The notes: generated from the letters alone by a model not told the origin. A DNA stretch of 64,000 nt from Deltaproteobacteria bacterium (GCA_011526105.1 WYAZ01000184.1:37623-101622); one strand, 5' to 3'. Numbered from the stretch's first letter, positions 15,800 to 25,440 are shown. Program-made: numbers and translations.

Positions 15800-17335
15800 A
15801 TGCGGCTCGCGGCCTTCGCAGTTCTCCTCACCTCGCTCGCGAGCACGACGTCGGCCGAAGCGAAGGCGCAATTCAAGAAAGAGACGCTCAAGGTGCCGGG
15901 GGTCATCCTCGCTTACCTGAGCGGAGACCTCGACGGCGACGGACGAATCGACCTAGCCGTGAGCTATCGGCGGGGCAAGGGTCCCATCGCCGAGCGCTTC
16001 TTCGCGGTCTTCTTTCGAGGTGAGCTGGGCTTCTCGACCGCGCCCAACCTGACCATCGGCGCCCCCAGCAACGCGGCGGTCTGGGATCTCGGCGACGTGA
16101 GCGGCGGGGTCGGCGAGGAGATCGTCTATCTCACCACCAGCGGCGTGTACGCGCTCGAGTTCACGGGACGCAAGACCTCGGACCCCGTCCGGATCATTCG
16201 CACTCGGCCGCTCGTCGGTCGAGCGGAGGAAGAGGATCTCGTCACCTGGGATTTCGTGCGCGAGCTCGAGCCGGGTGGACCCGTGACCGTCATCCTGCCC
16301 CGGCTCGGACCGCTCGAGCTTCACCGAAAAGTCGACGGTGAGTTCAAGCTCTGGTCGCGCGTGGACGTGAGCCCGCCCGCGTTCTACGACGCCACCCGGT
16401 CGACGTATCGCCGTTCGGCCCGCGGAGGGAGCGCCGGTCACGCGTTTGCGTATCGCGTGACCACGGTCATTCCTGCGTTGTGGTTCGTGGATGCAGACGC
16501 CGACGGAAAGACCGACCTCATCACGACCTACGAAGATCGAGTGCAGATCTACCCCTTGCGAGAAGACGGGACCTTCTCCGGGACCGCCACCACGCGTCGC
16601 TGGTTTCGCGTGCGAACCCCCGAAGAAGAGAAGCGACTCGACAACGAGGTCACCGCGCAGGTCTTGGACATCAACGGCGATCGCCGAGCGGATGTCATCA
16701 TCACCAAGATCGGCGGCGGCATCACCACGCTCCGCACAGAGACGGTCATCTTCACCGGGCAGGCGGACGGTGGCTTCTCGAAGGGCCCCGCTCAGGTGTT
16801 TCGTGAGGACGGCTTCTCGACCTTGCTGCGCTTCGTGGATCTCGATGGCGACCGGCGTTTCGAGATGCTGCATCCCAAGACCGAGGTCTCGATCCTCGCG
16901 ATGACGAAGGCGCTCATGTCCTCGGAGCTGTCGATGGACCTTCGTATTCGTCGCCTCTCCAAAGACGAGAAGGAGGTCTTCGAGTCCAAGCCGTCGCAGC
17001 GCATCGATCTCACGCTCGGCCTCGACTTCAAGCAGGGTGGCGCGATCCGCGGCGCCTATCCCCTGGCCGGTCATGACTTCGACGGCGACGGCAAGAACGA
17101 CATCATCGTGCCGAGGGGGGCAAGCGAGATGGGCCTGCATCACGGCGTCCGCGACGGCGCGAACTTCTATGAAGACGACCCCACCATCATCCTGTCGGCC
17201 GCGGCGACGCAGCACACCGTGGTCGTGTATGCGAGCGACAAGGCGAAGTATCCGGACGTGCTGATGTTCCATACGGACATGCCGGAGCTCGAGGGTGAGA
17301 TCACGATGTTTCGAAACGTGAGCGGCGGGCGGTGA
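15800..17335 (+). CDS. exported FG-GAP/VCBS-repeat protein
   Basis: The protein has 511 residues with a clear signal peptide (MRLAAFAVLLTSLASTTSAEA) at the ATG at 15800; the frame extends upstream but that part is non-coding in character. At least five Asp-rich FG-GAP-type calcium loops are spread along the chain: DLDGDGRIDLAV, DADADGKTDLIT, DINGDRRADVII, DLDGDRRFEML and DFDGDGKNDIIV. Such repeats build integrin-like beta-propellers on secreted proteins. The ligand is unknown. The last ~19 codons lie within a DNA segment that has been duplicated downstream. Confidence 0.85.
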   Translation: MRLAAFAVLLTSLASTTSAEAKAQFKKETLKVPGVILAYLSGDLDGDGRIDLAVSYRRGKGPIAERFFAVFFRGELGFSTAPNLTIGAPSNAAVWDLGDVSGGVGEEIVYLTTSGVYALEFTGRKTSDPVRIIRTRPLVGRAEEEDLVTWDFVRELEPGGPVTVILPRLGPLELHRKVDGEFKLWSRVDVSPPAFYDATRSTYRRSARGGSAGHAFAYRVTTVIPALWFVDADADGKTDLITTYEDRVQIYPLREDGTFSGTATTRRWFRVRTPEEEKRLDNEVTAQVLDINGDRRADVIITKIGGGITTLRTETVIFTGQADGGFSKGPAQVFREDGFSTLLRFVDLDGDRRFEMLHPKTEVSILAMTKALMSSELSMDLRIRRLSKDEKEVFESKPSQRIDLTLGLDFKQGGAIRGAYPLAGHDFDGDGKNDIIVPRGASEMGLHHGVRDGANFYEDDPTIILSAAATQHTVVVYASDKAKYPDVLMFHTDMPELEGEITMFRNVSGGR

Positions 17336-17795
17336 AGCGGGAGCTCGTTGGCGTTGCCGCGCAGAAGGCACAGGTCTAGCCTTCACTCCATCGGGCGCTT
17401 CATCACGGGCCTCCTCCCCTTGCTCGGCGGGGCCGCCGCCGCCTGCAGCGTGGAGCTGGGAGCTCAGTTCGTCGCTTGGCCCGAGGTCCCGCCCAACACT
17501 TTGTCGTTTCTACTCCACTTGGACGAGAGCCAACGAATCTACGGGCCTTTCGGTCCGGTCGGACCCGACGCCCCGCTTCCGCTGACTGACGGAGCGAGCA
17601 CCATCTACGCGATCGGCCGAGCATCGATCGAGTCCGTGCCCCCCTTTGTCGTCGCCGGCCGTCTCGAAGAAGCCGAGCTCGTCACCGCGAAGGCAGAGTG
17701 CGCCGGGTGCGCAGCTTGCGCGGTGCCCCCCGGAGATCGAGTTCTGGCTCCCCTTCCGCCCTTTCCGGCCACGCAGAGCTGGAAGCGAGGCGTCG
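17279..17795 (+). repeat. long direct repeat, copy 1
   Basis: About 517 nt beginning with atgccggagctcgagggtga, inside the end of the FG-GAP gene, and reaching into the lipoprotein gene that follows. It is repeated at 18517-19036 with substitutions and small indels. Identity is visibly high by eye, especially over the lipoprotein coding part. Confidence 0.85.
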
Positions 17796-18028
17796 AGGCG
17801 ACCGGCGACGGAGCCCCCCATTCGTCGACCGCCCCGCATCGACTGCACCACCCGGTTGGTACGTTACGCCCATTGCACAACGCCCCCGGAGTGGCCCAAG
17901 CATCCGAGCTGGCTCAATCGATGCACTCAACCGCGGTGCAAAGGAGGACGAGTCATGCACACGCCAAAGCTTCTGAGAACGTTCCTGCTCGCCTTGGGGG
18001 GTTTCGGCCTGATGTCGTGCGCGGTTGA
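17354..18028 (+). pseudogene. truncated lipoprotein gene, copy 1
   Basis: The TTG at 17354 aligns with the start of the downstream copy. The product has a lipoprotein-like leader (LLPLLGGAAAACS) and then VELGAQFVAWPEVPPNTLSF and a Cys-rich CAGCAACAV segment, nearly identical to copy 2 at 18592. Homology ends at about 17795. A further 16 nt (17796-17811) match copy 2 at 19298-19313, which implies an in-frame loss of about 261 nt. After that the frame runs through unrelated sequence to 18028, overlapping the next gene. Copy 1 therefore has an intact N-terminus without the beta-propeller-like C-terminal domain. It may still make a short lipoprotein. Confidence 0.7.
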
Positions 18029-18506
18029 GAATCGGATTGATCGCCTTGCTGATGCTCTGGCTTTTCCTGACATCGGTCAGACCGAGTTTCAGTCCAGGGT
18101 TCCGTTCGAGTTTCTTCCGTTCGAGGGAGATGGCTGGCTCGTCCGCTTCGAGTTGCCTGAGGCGGCGGCTGAGCTTCGGATCGTGAACGGACTGGATATG
18201 CATCAAATCCGACTGGACGTGGGAAACCAGCGGCTCTTCGAGCAGGACACGAGTTGGGACGGTGAGCTGAGCGCTGTGCGTCTGTACGGCCACGATGTTC
18301 CGGCGACCCTGGCCGAGAACCAGGATGAGACGCTGATGATGCGTTACATGCTGGCCTGCACCGAGGAAGCCGGTTGGCGCTGCTACATCGAGGCGCTCGA
18401 CGTGCTGGCGCACCTCGGCTTCCGAACCACGGATGTGTATCCGGCGCTGGGTCTGGAGAAGGCGGCGCTGGGTCTGCACCGGCTCGCGGCCTTTGCGGAG
18501 CCCTAG
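17955..18506 (+). CDS. small putative lipoprotein
   Basis: A strong ribosome-binding site, AAGGAGG at 17941-17947, lies 7 nt before ATG 17955, so this start is the best supported in the area although the frame is open upstream. The 183-residue product begins MHTPKLLRTFLLALGGFG and reaches a lipobox LMSC. The mature part (VRFELPEAAAELRIVNGLD..., EEAGWRCYIEALDVLAHLGF) has no recognised domain. The gene lies between the two copies of the duplicated segment, so it was probably inserted or retained when the duplication arose. Confidence 0.75.
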   Translation: MHTPKLLRTFLLALGGFGLMSCAVENRIDRLADALAFPDIGQTEFQSRVPFEFLPFEGDGWLVRFELPEAAAELRIVNGLDMHQIRLDVGNQRLFEQDTSWDGELSAVRLYGHDVPATLAENQDETLMMRYMLACTEEAGWRCYIEALDVLAHLGFRTTDVYPALGLEKAALGLHRLAAFAEP

Positions 18507-18516
18507 GCCCCCACGC

Positions 18517-19036
18517 ATGCCGGAGCTCGAGGGTGAGATCGCGATGTTCCGAGATGCGAGCTGCGGCTGCTGAGGCTGGAGGTCGTTCGCATTGCTGCGC
18601 GAAAGGCAGAGCTGTATCCTTCTCTCCATCGGGCGCCTCATCACAGGCCTCCTCCCGTGGATGGGGCTGCTCGGCGGCAGCGCCTGTAGCGTGGAGCTGG
18701 GGGCTCAGTTCGTCGCTTGGCCCGAGGTCCCGCCCGACACTCTGTCCTTTCTGCTCCACCTCCACGAGGGCCAGCGGATCTACGGGCCTTTCGGTCCGGC
18801 CGGACCCGACGCCCCGCTTCCGCTGACCGACGGAGCGAGCACCATCTAGGCGATCAGCCGAGCATCGATCGAGTCCATACACCCCTTCGTCGTCGGCAGC
18901 CGTCTCGAGGAGACCGAGCTCGTCGCCGCGCAGGCGGAGTGCGCCGGGTGCTCGGCCTGCGCGGTGCGCCCCGGTGATCGAGTTCTGGCTCCACTTCCGC
19001 CCTTTCCGGCTACGCAGAGCTGGAAGCGAGGTGTCG
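18517..19036 (+). repeat. long direct repeat, copy 2
   Basis: Second copy of the segment at 17279-17795. It carries a degenerate relic of the FG-GAP gene's 3' end (18517-18575), then the full 5' part of the lipoprotein gene. The two copies have diverged by scattered substitutions, including the one that creates a stop codon here. Confidence 0.85.
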
Positions 19037-20076
19037 GGGGGCAGTTCCTCGCGGTCGATGGTGCGGTGAGCTCGGAAAGCCTCGTGCTGTCCCTGCCCGC
19101 CCCGCGAGCCTGCGCGGGCTCGATGGAGGTCGAGGTCGAGGTCGTGCACGAACTCTTAGCGGGGAGCTGGACTGGAACACTTCCGGCGGGGAGTGGTGCA
19201 ATATGGGTACACGGGCCGGACCTCTTGCTCGTTCCGTCGGAAGGGACCCCGGATGGACTTTCACGCCAGCTCGAGCTCACCTCGGTCACGGACATCAAGG
19301 CGACCGGCGACGGTGCCTTCCTCGCTACGGTGAACGAGCCACCACGTGTGGTGCGCGTCTCGACCAGCACCGGCGGAATCGTCGTCGAGCAGACCTGGGC
19401 TCTCGGCCTCGAGATGGCGCAGAGCGTGGCTTCGGCCGACGGCGGCGGATTCGTCGCCACGACCTCTGGCCTCGGAGAGCTCTGGTTCAGTGAGCGCGGA
19501 GATCCTCCGATTCGAGCCGTGCTCCCGATCAGCCGAACGCTCGTGGACGTGCTGAGGAGTCCTTTCCGGCCCCATGAGTTCTTCCTCGGAGCGGGTTTTG
19601 GAAGCGTCTTCATCGTCGACCCATTCACCGGGCCGCCGACCTTTCGCGAGGCGAAGATCCCAACGGCAGACAAGGGTGTCCGCCGATTCGCGGTGCGAAG
19701 CGGTTCCCGTGGCCCCGAGCTCTGGGCCGCGACGAATGGGGCCGGACTCTATGTGCAGACTCGTGAGCTCCACGAAAGGAACGAGTGGCGAATCGAGGAC
19801 GCATTGGTCGAGGCGGGGCGTGACAACTGCGCCGGCTTTCCGGAGTGCGGCTTCGCGGCGCTCAATCGGGACGCCGTCGACGTGGACGTCAATGAGACCA
19901 GCGTCGTCGTGCGCGTGGCGGGCTGCGAGGCGATCTTGCTCATCTCACCAGACAAGGGATGCGCGACGCGCCTCGAGATGCCCGCCGGAGTGCCGGGAGG
20001 GCTGAGCCTCGATGCCGGCCACCTGTGGGGCATTCGACCGAGACAACTCGTGCGCGTTGTGCTGCCGGGGCCATGA
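18592..20076 (+). pseudogene. lipoprotein with beta-propeller-like domain, interrupted by a stop codon (copy 2)
   Basis: The frame starts at TTG 18592 (lipobox region GLLGGSACS) and is open to 20076 except for one in-frame TAG at 18847-18849. Copy 1 has TAC at the same codon (ACC ATC TAC against ACC ATC TAG), so a single base change caused the stop. Downstream of it the 400-residue remainder is undamaged. It contains repeating strand-rich units such as DIKATGDGAFLATVNEPPRV, SVASADGGGFVATTSGLGEL and FRPHEFFLGAGFGSVFIVD, typical of a beta-propeller, and ends LSLDAGHLWGIRPRQLVRVV. Without suppression the lipoprotein cannot be made full length. Restart at GTG 18964 would give a leaderless protein. 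Confidence 0.75.
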
Positions 20077-20319
20077 TCGAACTGCCTCCTCGCGCGAAGA
20101 CCGGTCCCCGGGGAATGCACTTCGCCCAAGACCTCGTCGATGGGACTCTCCTCGGCGTCTCGTTCTGGGACGTCCTGGAGCGCGCTGGCCGTAGTCCTCT
20201 GCAGCTCGAGCGACGTTTATGGCGCTTCGAGGCGCCACAAACGAGGTGTCCACTTCGTTCCAAGAACGGCAGGTGGTTCTTGCGCGCCTGGCCCACGCCT
20301 TGCTGTCAAGCGGCCAACC

Positions 20320-21477
20320 ATGCGCACGCTTCTGAAGTCCACACCAGCCCGCCAAGCGATCCTGCGAGGCCTCGGCTACTCACCCCCGGCCAGCGACGCC
20401 CCAGCGGCGGGCGGATCTGATGCTCTCGATCAAAACACATCCGCCCAGGTCCGGGATCCGGTCGCGCCGAGCGTCAAGCTGCCGCAGCACCAGCCGAAAG
20501 ACGCCCGGGCGATGGGCGGACTCGAACCGAGCACAGGCCCGGTCCTGCTGGCCAGCGTTCGGCGCCCAGGCGGTGCTCAACTGGGCGCCGTTCCAGAAGC
20601 CGTCGAGGGTGCACAGTCCACGGAGAAGGCGGGTGCTCTGACGGCCGAACAGCAGTGGGCCTTGTCGCGACAGGCCGAGCTGCAGGCGCGGATTCGCCAT
20701 CCGAACCTGTCACCGGACGTCCCCATCGATGCGCTATGGGACTCGGTGGTGCCTTTCCAGGTGGGCCGATCCCCAACCGCAGAAGACATCGCTCGCACCC
20801 GACAGCTCCTCGAGCGCTTGCCCACCGGCGTCGCCGTGCCGCCTGATACCGCCCTCTTTCTCAACATGATCATCGCTGGGACTCTCCAATCGGCGAGTGC
20901 TCGCATGCTTCGCTCCGCTGCGCCCAAGGCGCGGGGTGACCTGCTGTTCGTCGCCAACGTCCCCGGAGATGCACCGAGCGTGTCGGCGCGCACCCTGCAG
21001 GAGCGCGCGAACGCGAGCTCTCGAATCGCCATCTCGGTCCACAACCTCCAGCCGATGATCGCCTTCCCGGACCCGGCCTCGAATACCCCCGGATACAACG
21101 TCGAGGCTCGAGCTCGCCAGGTGGAGGAGGCGTGGGCAGAGATCTGGTCCGGAAAGCGGGCGCCCGAACTGGTCGAACAGCTCGTCTCGCTGACCGCCTT
21201 CGCCAGCGAAACCGTAGCCAACGCCCGGGCATTGAGTGACATCGAGGTCGCTGCCCGCGAGGAACCGCGCTCCATGCACAACATCAGGAAGGACCTTGGC
21301 CGCAAGGTTCGACCGGCCGACCTTCGACACCCCAAGGAGATCGAGGCCTACGTAGAGAGCCTGCCCAGCGCTGGACGAACCAAAATGTTCCTCCGCCTCG
21401 ACGACCTCGAGCTCGCGCCCGGCACCTTCGACTTCTGGGAGAACACGCTCGACCGGTCCGCTCTGGGACTACTCTAG
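20320..21477 (+). CDS. hypothetical protein
   Basis: This 385-residue protein starts at ATG 20320 (MRTLLKSTPARQAILRGLGY). I do not recognise it. The first ~110 residues are Ala/Pro/Gly-rich and probably disordered, the middle is helical (LTAEQQWALSRQAELQARIR), and the C-terminal part (VRPADLRHPKEIEAYVESLP, FLRLDDLELAPGTFDFWENT) looks folded. There is no signal peptide. The 243 nt between the preceding gene and this start hold no clear gene. Confidence 0.6.
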   Translation: MRTLLKSTPARQAILRGLGYSPPASDAPAAGGSDALDQNTSAQVRDPVAPSVKLPQHQPKDARAMGGLEPSTGPVLLASVRRPGGAQLGAVPEAVEGAQSTEKAGALTAEQQWALSRQAELQARIRHPNLSPDVPIDALWDSVVPFQVGRSPTAEDIARTRQLLERLPTGVAVPPDTALFLNMIIAGTLQSASARMLRSAAPKARGDLLFVANVPGDAPSVSARTLQERANASSRIAISVHNLQPMIAFPDPASNTPGYNVEARARQVEEAWAEIWSGKRAPELVEQLVSLTAFASETVANARALSDIEVAAREEPRSMHNIRKDLGRKVRPADLRHPKEIEAYVESLPSAGRTKMFLRLDDLELAPGTFDFWENTLDRSALGLL

Positions 21478-21720
21478 AGCTCGTCGATCGGGCGCCGCAT
21501 CATTGAGAAGCTCGCGAGGCTTCCACGCGGCACACGCACGGGACCTCGGGGTAGACGATGAGGAACGGGTCTTCGGGAGAGATGCGCAGCTTCATCCGGC
21601 GGCCGGCACACCTCGCATGCCCCCGAGCTTCTGGCTCGAGAGATCACGGTGACCGAAGAAGCGCGTGGAGAGCGCGCCACCGACTTTTATGAAGACGGGA
21701 TCGAGCGCCGTGCGCCGAGT

Positions 21721-22542
21721 TCAGTCATTCGAATAGTGCCGGTACGCCCTCGGGTCGGGCGAGACCCCGTGCTTCTTTCGATCACTTCGCTCGTGGGGCG
21801 TTCCCCAGCGAACCTGCGGGTGCGCGAGCCTGTGGGCCTCGGACTTTCTCTGCTGAGCATCTACGTCCCACGGAGCGTCGTGAGAGTGTACGTAGTACAG
21901 TCGACCTTCGACGTAGCCAGCCACCCCAGCGGAACCATCCGGCCACGCGGCCACCTTGGTCACTCCGCTCTGGTAGGGGTACGCAATGTCGATCGCGGTG
22001 GAATACTCGGGTGTGTCCGCGGGCAGCTTGCCGTCCGACACGACGTTTCGTGGAATGCCAGAGCGTTCGAGGACCCGGCCATCCGGGAGCTCGACGCGCA
22101 CTGTGTATGTGTTGGACCTCGCGAACTCAGCCACCGCGTCGCTGTGACCACTCGGGTGCAAGACGGCGGTGCCCCGGACGACGCCATCTTTCGGTGCTTG
22201 CCCGATGTTTATCCGTCGAGCTTCGCCGGTGTGGTACGAGTGCCCCCAGCTTTGAAATTTGAGGTCGTTGCCCAGGAGGAACTGGACGGCCGCGGCCTGT
22301 CCTTTCCGCGCCCGCGCTGCGAGCGTCGCGATGACGTTCTGCGTTTCTGGGTGCCTCACAACCTTCCCCGAGAACTGGGTTGGGTCCGTCTGGTTGACCG
22401 AAGCCACGCTCATCGTCGGACTGGATGGCCTTGCTTGCTCGGCGGCGGTCACCGGAATCGGCGCGGAGCTCACATCGAGCGCAGCGCCTCGAGCCCCGGC
22501 GCCATGGCTCACCGCGACCGCACCGAGCACCACCGCGCACAC
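21721..22542 (-). CDS. hypothetical exported protein
   Basis: The frame is open far upstream to 22797, but that part is antisense to the gene at 22613 and low in quality. The GTG at 22542 gives 273 residues with a hydrophobic leader (MCAVVLGAVAVSHGAGARG). The mature part is strand-rich: VIATLAARARKGQAAAVQFL, RVELPDGRVLERSGIPRNV, VTKVAAWPDGSAGVAGYVEG, YYVHSHDAPWDVD. It ends in a basic, His-rich tail. The family is not recognised. It is divergent from the next gene, with only ~70 nt between the proposed starts. Confidence 0.5.
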   Translation of the reverse strand: MCAVVLGAVAVSHGAGARGAALDVSSAPIPVTAAEQARPSSPTMSVASVNQTDPTQFSGKVVRHPETQNVIATLAARARKGQAAAVQFLLGNDLKFQSWGHSYHTGEARRINIGQAPKDGVVRGTAVLHPSGHSDAVAEFARSNTYTVRVELPDGRVLERSGIPRNVVSDGKLPADTPEYSTAIDIAYPYQSGVTKVAAWPDGSAGVAGYVEGRLYYVHSHDAPWDVDAQQRKSEAHRLAHPQVRWGTPHERSDRKKHGVSPDPRAYRHYSND

Positions 22543-22612
22543 GCCGAGGGAGCGCGACGTCGACGTTGACCGCCTCGATCCGACCGCGGCCTCGCTGCTC
22601 TCGATCGACCAC

Positions 22613-23251
22613 GTGCTGTTCTCACCTGAGATCCGGGAGTTCCTCCGCCAGGCGATTGAAGCGGGGGCGAACGGCCAGCTTCTCGTCCAGGCATTGCCTG
22701 AACTCACCTCCGCCAAGTCGCTCGGGAAGGCCTTCGCTCGACTCGGCGTCGAAGTCTCCTCGTTGACGGAGCCGGACATCCAATACAACAAGAGCACTCT
22801 CGAGGTCGCAATCCGGACCGGGTGGTCGTTTCACGCTCCGGTGATCAGTTCGGGCGCCAACCTGGACAAGTTCATCGACGACTGCCTCGCGGCCGGACTG
22901 ACCGCATCCCAGTGCGTCGGATGGGCGCAGACCGGAGTTTTTGAGGGGGCGGACCGCTTCCGCAGATTCCCGGACGCCGTGAAGAAGAAGCTGCCTCGAC
23001 TGCAGTTCGACGTCGCGATGATCGTCGCCGAGTGGAAGACCCGCTATGCCGCCGAATGGACCCCCGCTATCGAGACCTACCTGACCGAAGCCCTGAGGAA
23101 GTCTTTTGAGAATGGCGAATTCCATGTGAGCCGGGTGCGCAGTTTCCCCGGGGGGCCGGATCGGGTACGAGGCGGGCTCCCGGAACTCCGCGACCTGCTC
23201 GGGCGGTACTCGAAGCTGACTCCGCCAGTCGAAGTGAAGCCGAGTCCGTGA
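22613..23251 (+). CDS. hypothetical protein
   Basis: The coding character of the plus strand becomes convincing from about 22560 (VDVDRLDPTAASLLSIDHV). The only reasonable start codon is the GTG at 22613, giving about 212 residues: MLFSPEIREFLRQAIEAGAN and onward. The product is mostly helical (VKKKLPRLQFDVAMIVAEWK, LTEALRKSFENGEFHVSRVR), soluble and without a signal. I do not recognise it. It converges with lnt. The true start may lie further upstream, overlapping the divergent gene. Confidence 0.5.
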   Translation: MLFSPEIREFLRQAIEAGANGQLLVQALPELTSAKSLGKAFARLGVEVSSLTEPDIQYNKSTLEVAIRTGWSFHAPVISSGANLDKFIDDCLAAGLTASQCVGWAQTGVFEGADRFRRFPDAVKKKLPRLQFDVAMIVAEWKTRYAAEWTPAIETYLTEALRKSFENGEFHVSRVRSFPGGPDRVRGGLPELRDLLGRYSKLTPPVEVKPSP

Positions 23252-23279
23252 AGCCAGAACCCGTCCGATCAACAGACTG

Positions 23280-24848
23280 CTAGCGTCGCCGCCGCGCTCG
23301 GACGAAGCCAGCGAGGATGAGTCCCCAGAAGAGATAAGCGAGCACGTCACCGATGACGAGGTAGAGCGTTCGGCTCTTGTCGCTGATGATCGGAACCTCG
23401 CGAACCAAGCTCTCTTGCGTCCACTGCCCGGTGCGGGCGGAGATGCGTCCCGTGAGATCGACGAACGCGCTGATGCCGGTGTTGGTGGAGCGAATCAGCG
23501 CTCGGCGGGTCTCGATGGACCGAAACGCGGCCATGGCCAGGTGCATGAGCGGCTCGTGGGAGTCTCCGTACCAGGAGTCGTTGGTCACATTGACGAGCGC
23601 GTGCGCCGGGCCGGCTCGGTCCCAGATGCGCCGGGGGAGGGCCGGGATGATGTCTTCGTAGCAGATCATCGGAAGCAGCGTGACCCCGGACTCGAGGGTG
23701 AGGTGCTCGTAGATGGTGCCCCGTGTGAACATCGAACCAAAAGGCAACAGATCCAGGATGAACGGGAAGGTGTCCGCGAACGGGATGGTCTCACCGAAGG
23801 CCAAAAGCTCCATCTTGTCGAAGAGCCCCCGCCGCTGACCGTCCGCGCCAACGAGCAGCACGGTGTTGAACATGCGAATCACCGCGCGCCGGCCGGTCTT
23901 CGGATCGTCGCCGATGTCGCCGGTGATCGCCCCAAACACCACCGGGACCCCGAGCTCGGGTCCCACGATCTCGGCGAGGTCCATTCGGTTTCGGTAGATG
24001 AGGCGGTTGTAGGCGGACTCTGGCCACACGATGAGATCGAGGTCTTTGTGGTCCCGCGCCACCGCCTTGGACATCTCCAGATGGCGCGCGAGGAACTCCT
24101 CCGCCCGAAGCTTCTTGTCGCGCGCGCCGAGGTTCGTCTGAATCAGCGCCACGTGGAGCTTGTCTGCGTCCGCCTGCTTGGCCTCCACCATCGGCAGGCG
24201 CACGAGCCCGTAGACCAGGGTCAGCACGAAGGCCGCCGCGGGGACCGCGAGTCGAATCCGAACCGGGGCGCGACCGGTCTTGCGTGCGAGGAGCAGCTCG
24301 TACAGGCCTCCGTTCACCAGCATGATGATCGCGGAGAGCCCCGGCATACCAAAGAGCTCGACGATCTGGATGATCGGCAGAAATTGATACTGCGAGTAGC
24401 CGATGAAACTGGGGAACAAGAGCGGATAGACGAGCTCCACCGCGGGCACCACCACCGGCAGCACCCAAACCGGCGCGAGGCCCAGCCGATCTTCGGCTCG
24501 GCGAACGACCCAGATGTTGAGGGCGCACAGCCCACCTTGATAGACGCAGAGCAGCACGTAGCCGAGCGTGGCGAGCGGCAGCGAGAGGGTGGTGAACTCC
24601 TGGATGAGATGGATGACCCAGTAGAAGCCACCCATGTTTGTGATCGTTCCGAAGACCACCCCAACGAGCAGGGTCTTTCGGCCCGATAGCCCACGCACCG
24701 CGAAGAGCACCGGCACGAAGCAGAACCAGATGAGGTAGAACTGATCGAAGCCGATGTAGCCGACGAAGTAGAGCACCGCCGCGAGGGCGGCGAGCGCCAG
24801 ACGAGGGACGAGCCCGAGCTCTGGCTCAGTGGACGGTGATGACGTCAT
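23280..24848 (-). CDS. lnt: apolipoprotein N-acyltransferase
   Basis: Lnt adds the third acyl chain to the N-terminal Cys of lipoproteins in the inner membrane. The 522-residue protein has about six N-terminal transmembrane helices, a periplasmic nitrilase-fold domain and a final C-terminal helix. The catalytic triad is visible: Glu277 (IVWPESAYN), Lys345 (LFDKMELLAFGE) and Cys396 (LLPMICYEDI), close to E267-K335-C387 of E. coli. The start overlaps the end of the upstream export-lipoprotein gene by 23 nt, so the two are probably cotranscribed. Many predicted lipoproteins in this window are its likely substrates. Confidence 0.95.
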   Translation of the reverse strand: MTSSPSTEPELGLVPRLALAALAAVLYFVGYIGFDQFYLIWFCFVPVLFAVRGLSGRKTLLVGVVFGTITNMGGFYWVIHLIQEFTTLSLPLATLGYVLLCVYQGGLCALNIWVVRRAEDRLGLAPVWVLPVVVPAVELVYPLLFPSFIGYSQYQFLPIIQIVELFGMPGLSAIIMLVNGGLYELLLARKTGRAPVRIRLAVPAAAFVLTLVYGLVRLPMVEAKQADADKLHVALIQTNLGARDKKLRAEEFLARHLEMSKAVARDHKDLDLIVWPESAYNRLIYRNRMDLAEIVGPELGVPVVFGAITGDIGDDPKTGRRAVIRMFNTVLLVGADGQRRGLFDKMELLAFGETIPFADTFPFILDLLPFGSMFTRGTIYEHLTLESGVTLLPMICYEDIIPALPRRIWDRAGPAHALVNVTNDSWYGDSHEPLMHLAMAAFRSIETRRALIRSTNTGISAFVDLTGRISARTGQWTQESLVREVPIISDKSRTLYLVIGDVLAYLFWGLILAGFVRARRRR

Positions 24849-25440
24849 TCGGGAGGATCGCGATGTTCTCCTTCATGTTGTCGCCCATGACCAGCGGCTC
24901 CAGCGCCACGTCGTAGCGAACGAAGGCGTCCCCTTTTCGCCGAACCAGCACCGCGCACATCTCGGAGAACGGCGTGGTGCCGCCGGCGAGCGCGAGCGCC
25001 TGAAGCAAGCTCATGTCCCCCTGGTAACCGTAGGCGGAGGGCGACCGAACCTGGCCGGCCACGTAGAAGCGCTTCTGGGTGAAGGTCCGCACCGTGATGC
25101 TGACGATCGGCTCTTTTACGAACTCCTCGAGCCGCTTGGTGAGCTGAGCCTGAAACTGCGGCACAGTGAGCCCGGCCGCGGTCTCCTCGTTGATGAGCGG
25201 CAAAGTGATGCGACCGTCCGGACGAACCGTGACCTGCCGGGTGAGCTGCGCCTGCTGCCAGACCTCGACGTCGAGCTGGTCTCCGGCGGAGATGACGTAG
25301 CCCCCCTCCTCCGGCTTCACGCTCAAGAAGACCTGTCGTTCCGAAGCGGGAATCACCGGACAGGAACTCGCGCAGCCGACCGCGGCGGCCACGAGCGCGA
25401 GCAAGAGGGAGATCTGCAAAGAACGCGAGAGGGATCGCAC
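24826..25440 (-). CDS. polysaccharide export lipoprotein (Wza/SLBB type)
   Basis: The 204-residue lipoprotein has a leader ending at lipobox AVGC, then a Poly_export domain (YVISAGDQLDVEVWQQAQLT, VRPDGRITLPLI, TVPQFQAQLTKRLEEFVKEP) and one SLBB unit (KRFYVAGQVRSPSAYGYQGD, LLQALALAGGTTPFSE). It is a short form: E. coli Wza has about 380 residues with several SLBB units and an amphipathic C-terminal helix that spans the outer membrane. This protein lacks that helix and would need a partner porin. It is divergent from the FHA/BY-kinase gene, which is consistent with a joint role in exopolysaccharide export. Confidence 0.9.
   Translation of the reverse strand: MRSLSRSLQISLLLALVAAAVGCASSCPVIPASERQVFLSVKPEEGGYVISAGDQLDVEVWQQAQLTRQVTVRPDGRITLPLINEETAAGLTVPQFQAQLTKRLEEFVKEPIVSITVRTFTQKRFYVAGQVRSPSAYGYQGDMSLLQALALAGGTTPFSEMCAVLVRRKGDAFVRYDVALEPLVMGDNMKENIAILPNDVITVH

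Noticed and set aside
20073..20420. Small plus-strand frame with ATGA overlap to the preceding gene
   Set aside because: It overlaps the better-supported gene at 20320 by 100 nt, the product has no recognisable feature and the preceding gene is itself broken.
21490..21640. Minus-strand peptide with MKLRISPEDPFLIVYPEVP
   Set aside because: It looks like the tail of a small regulator, but only about 31 residues are in frame and a frameshift would be needed to reach a Cys pair; too little to call.
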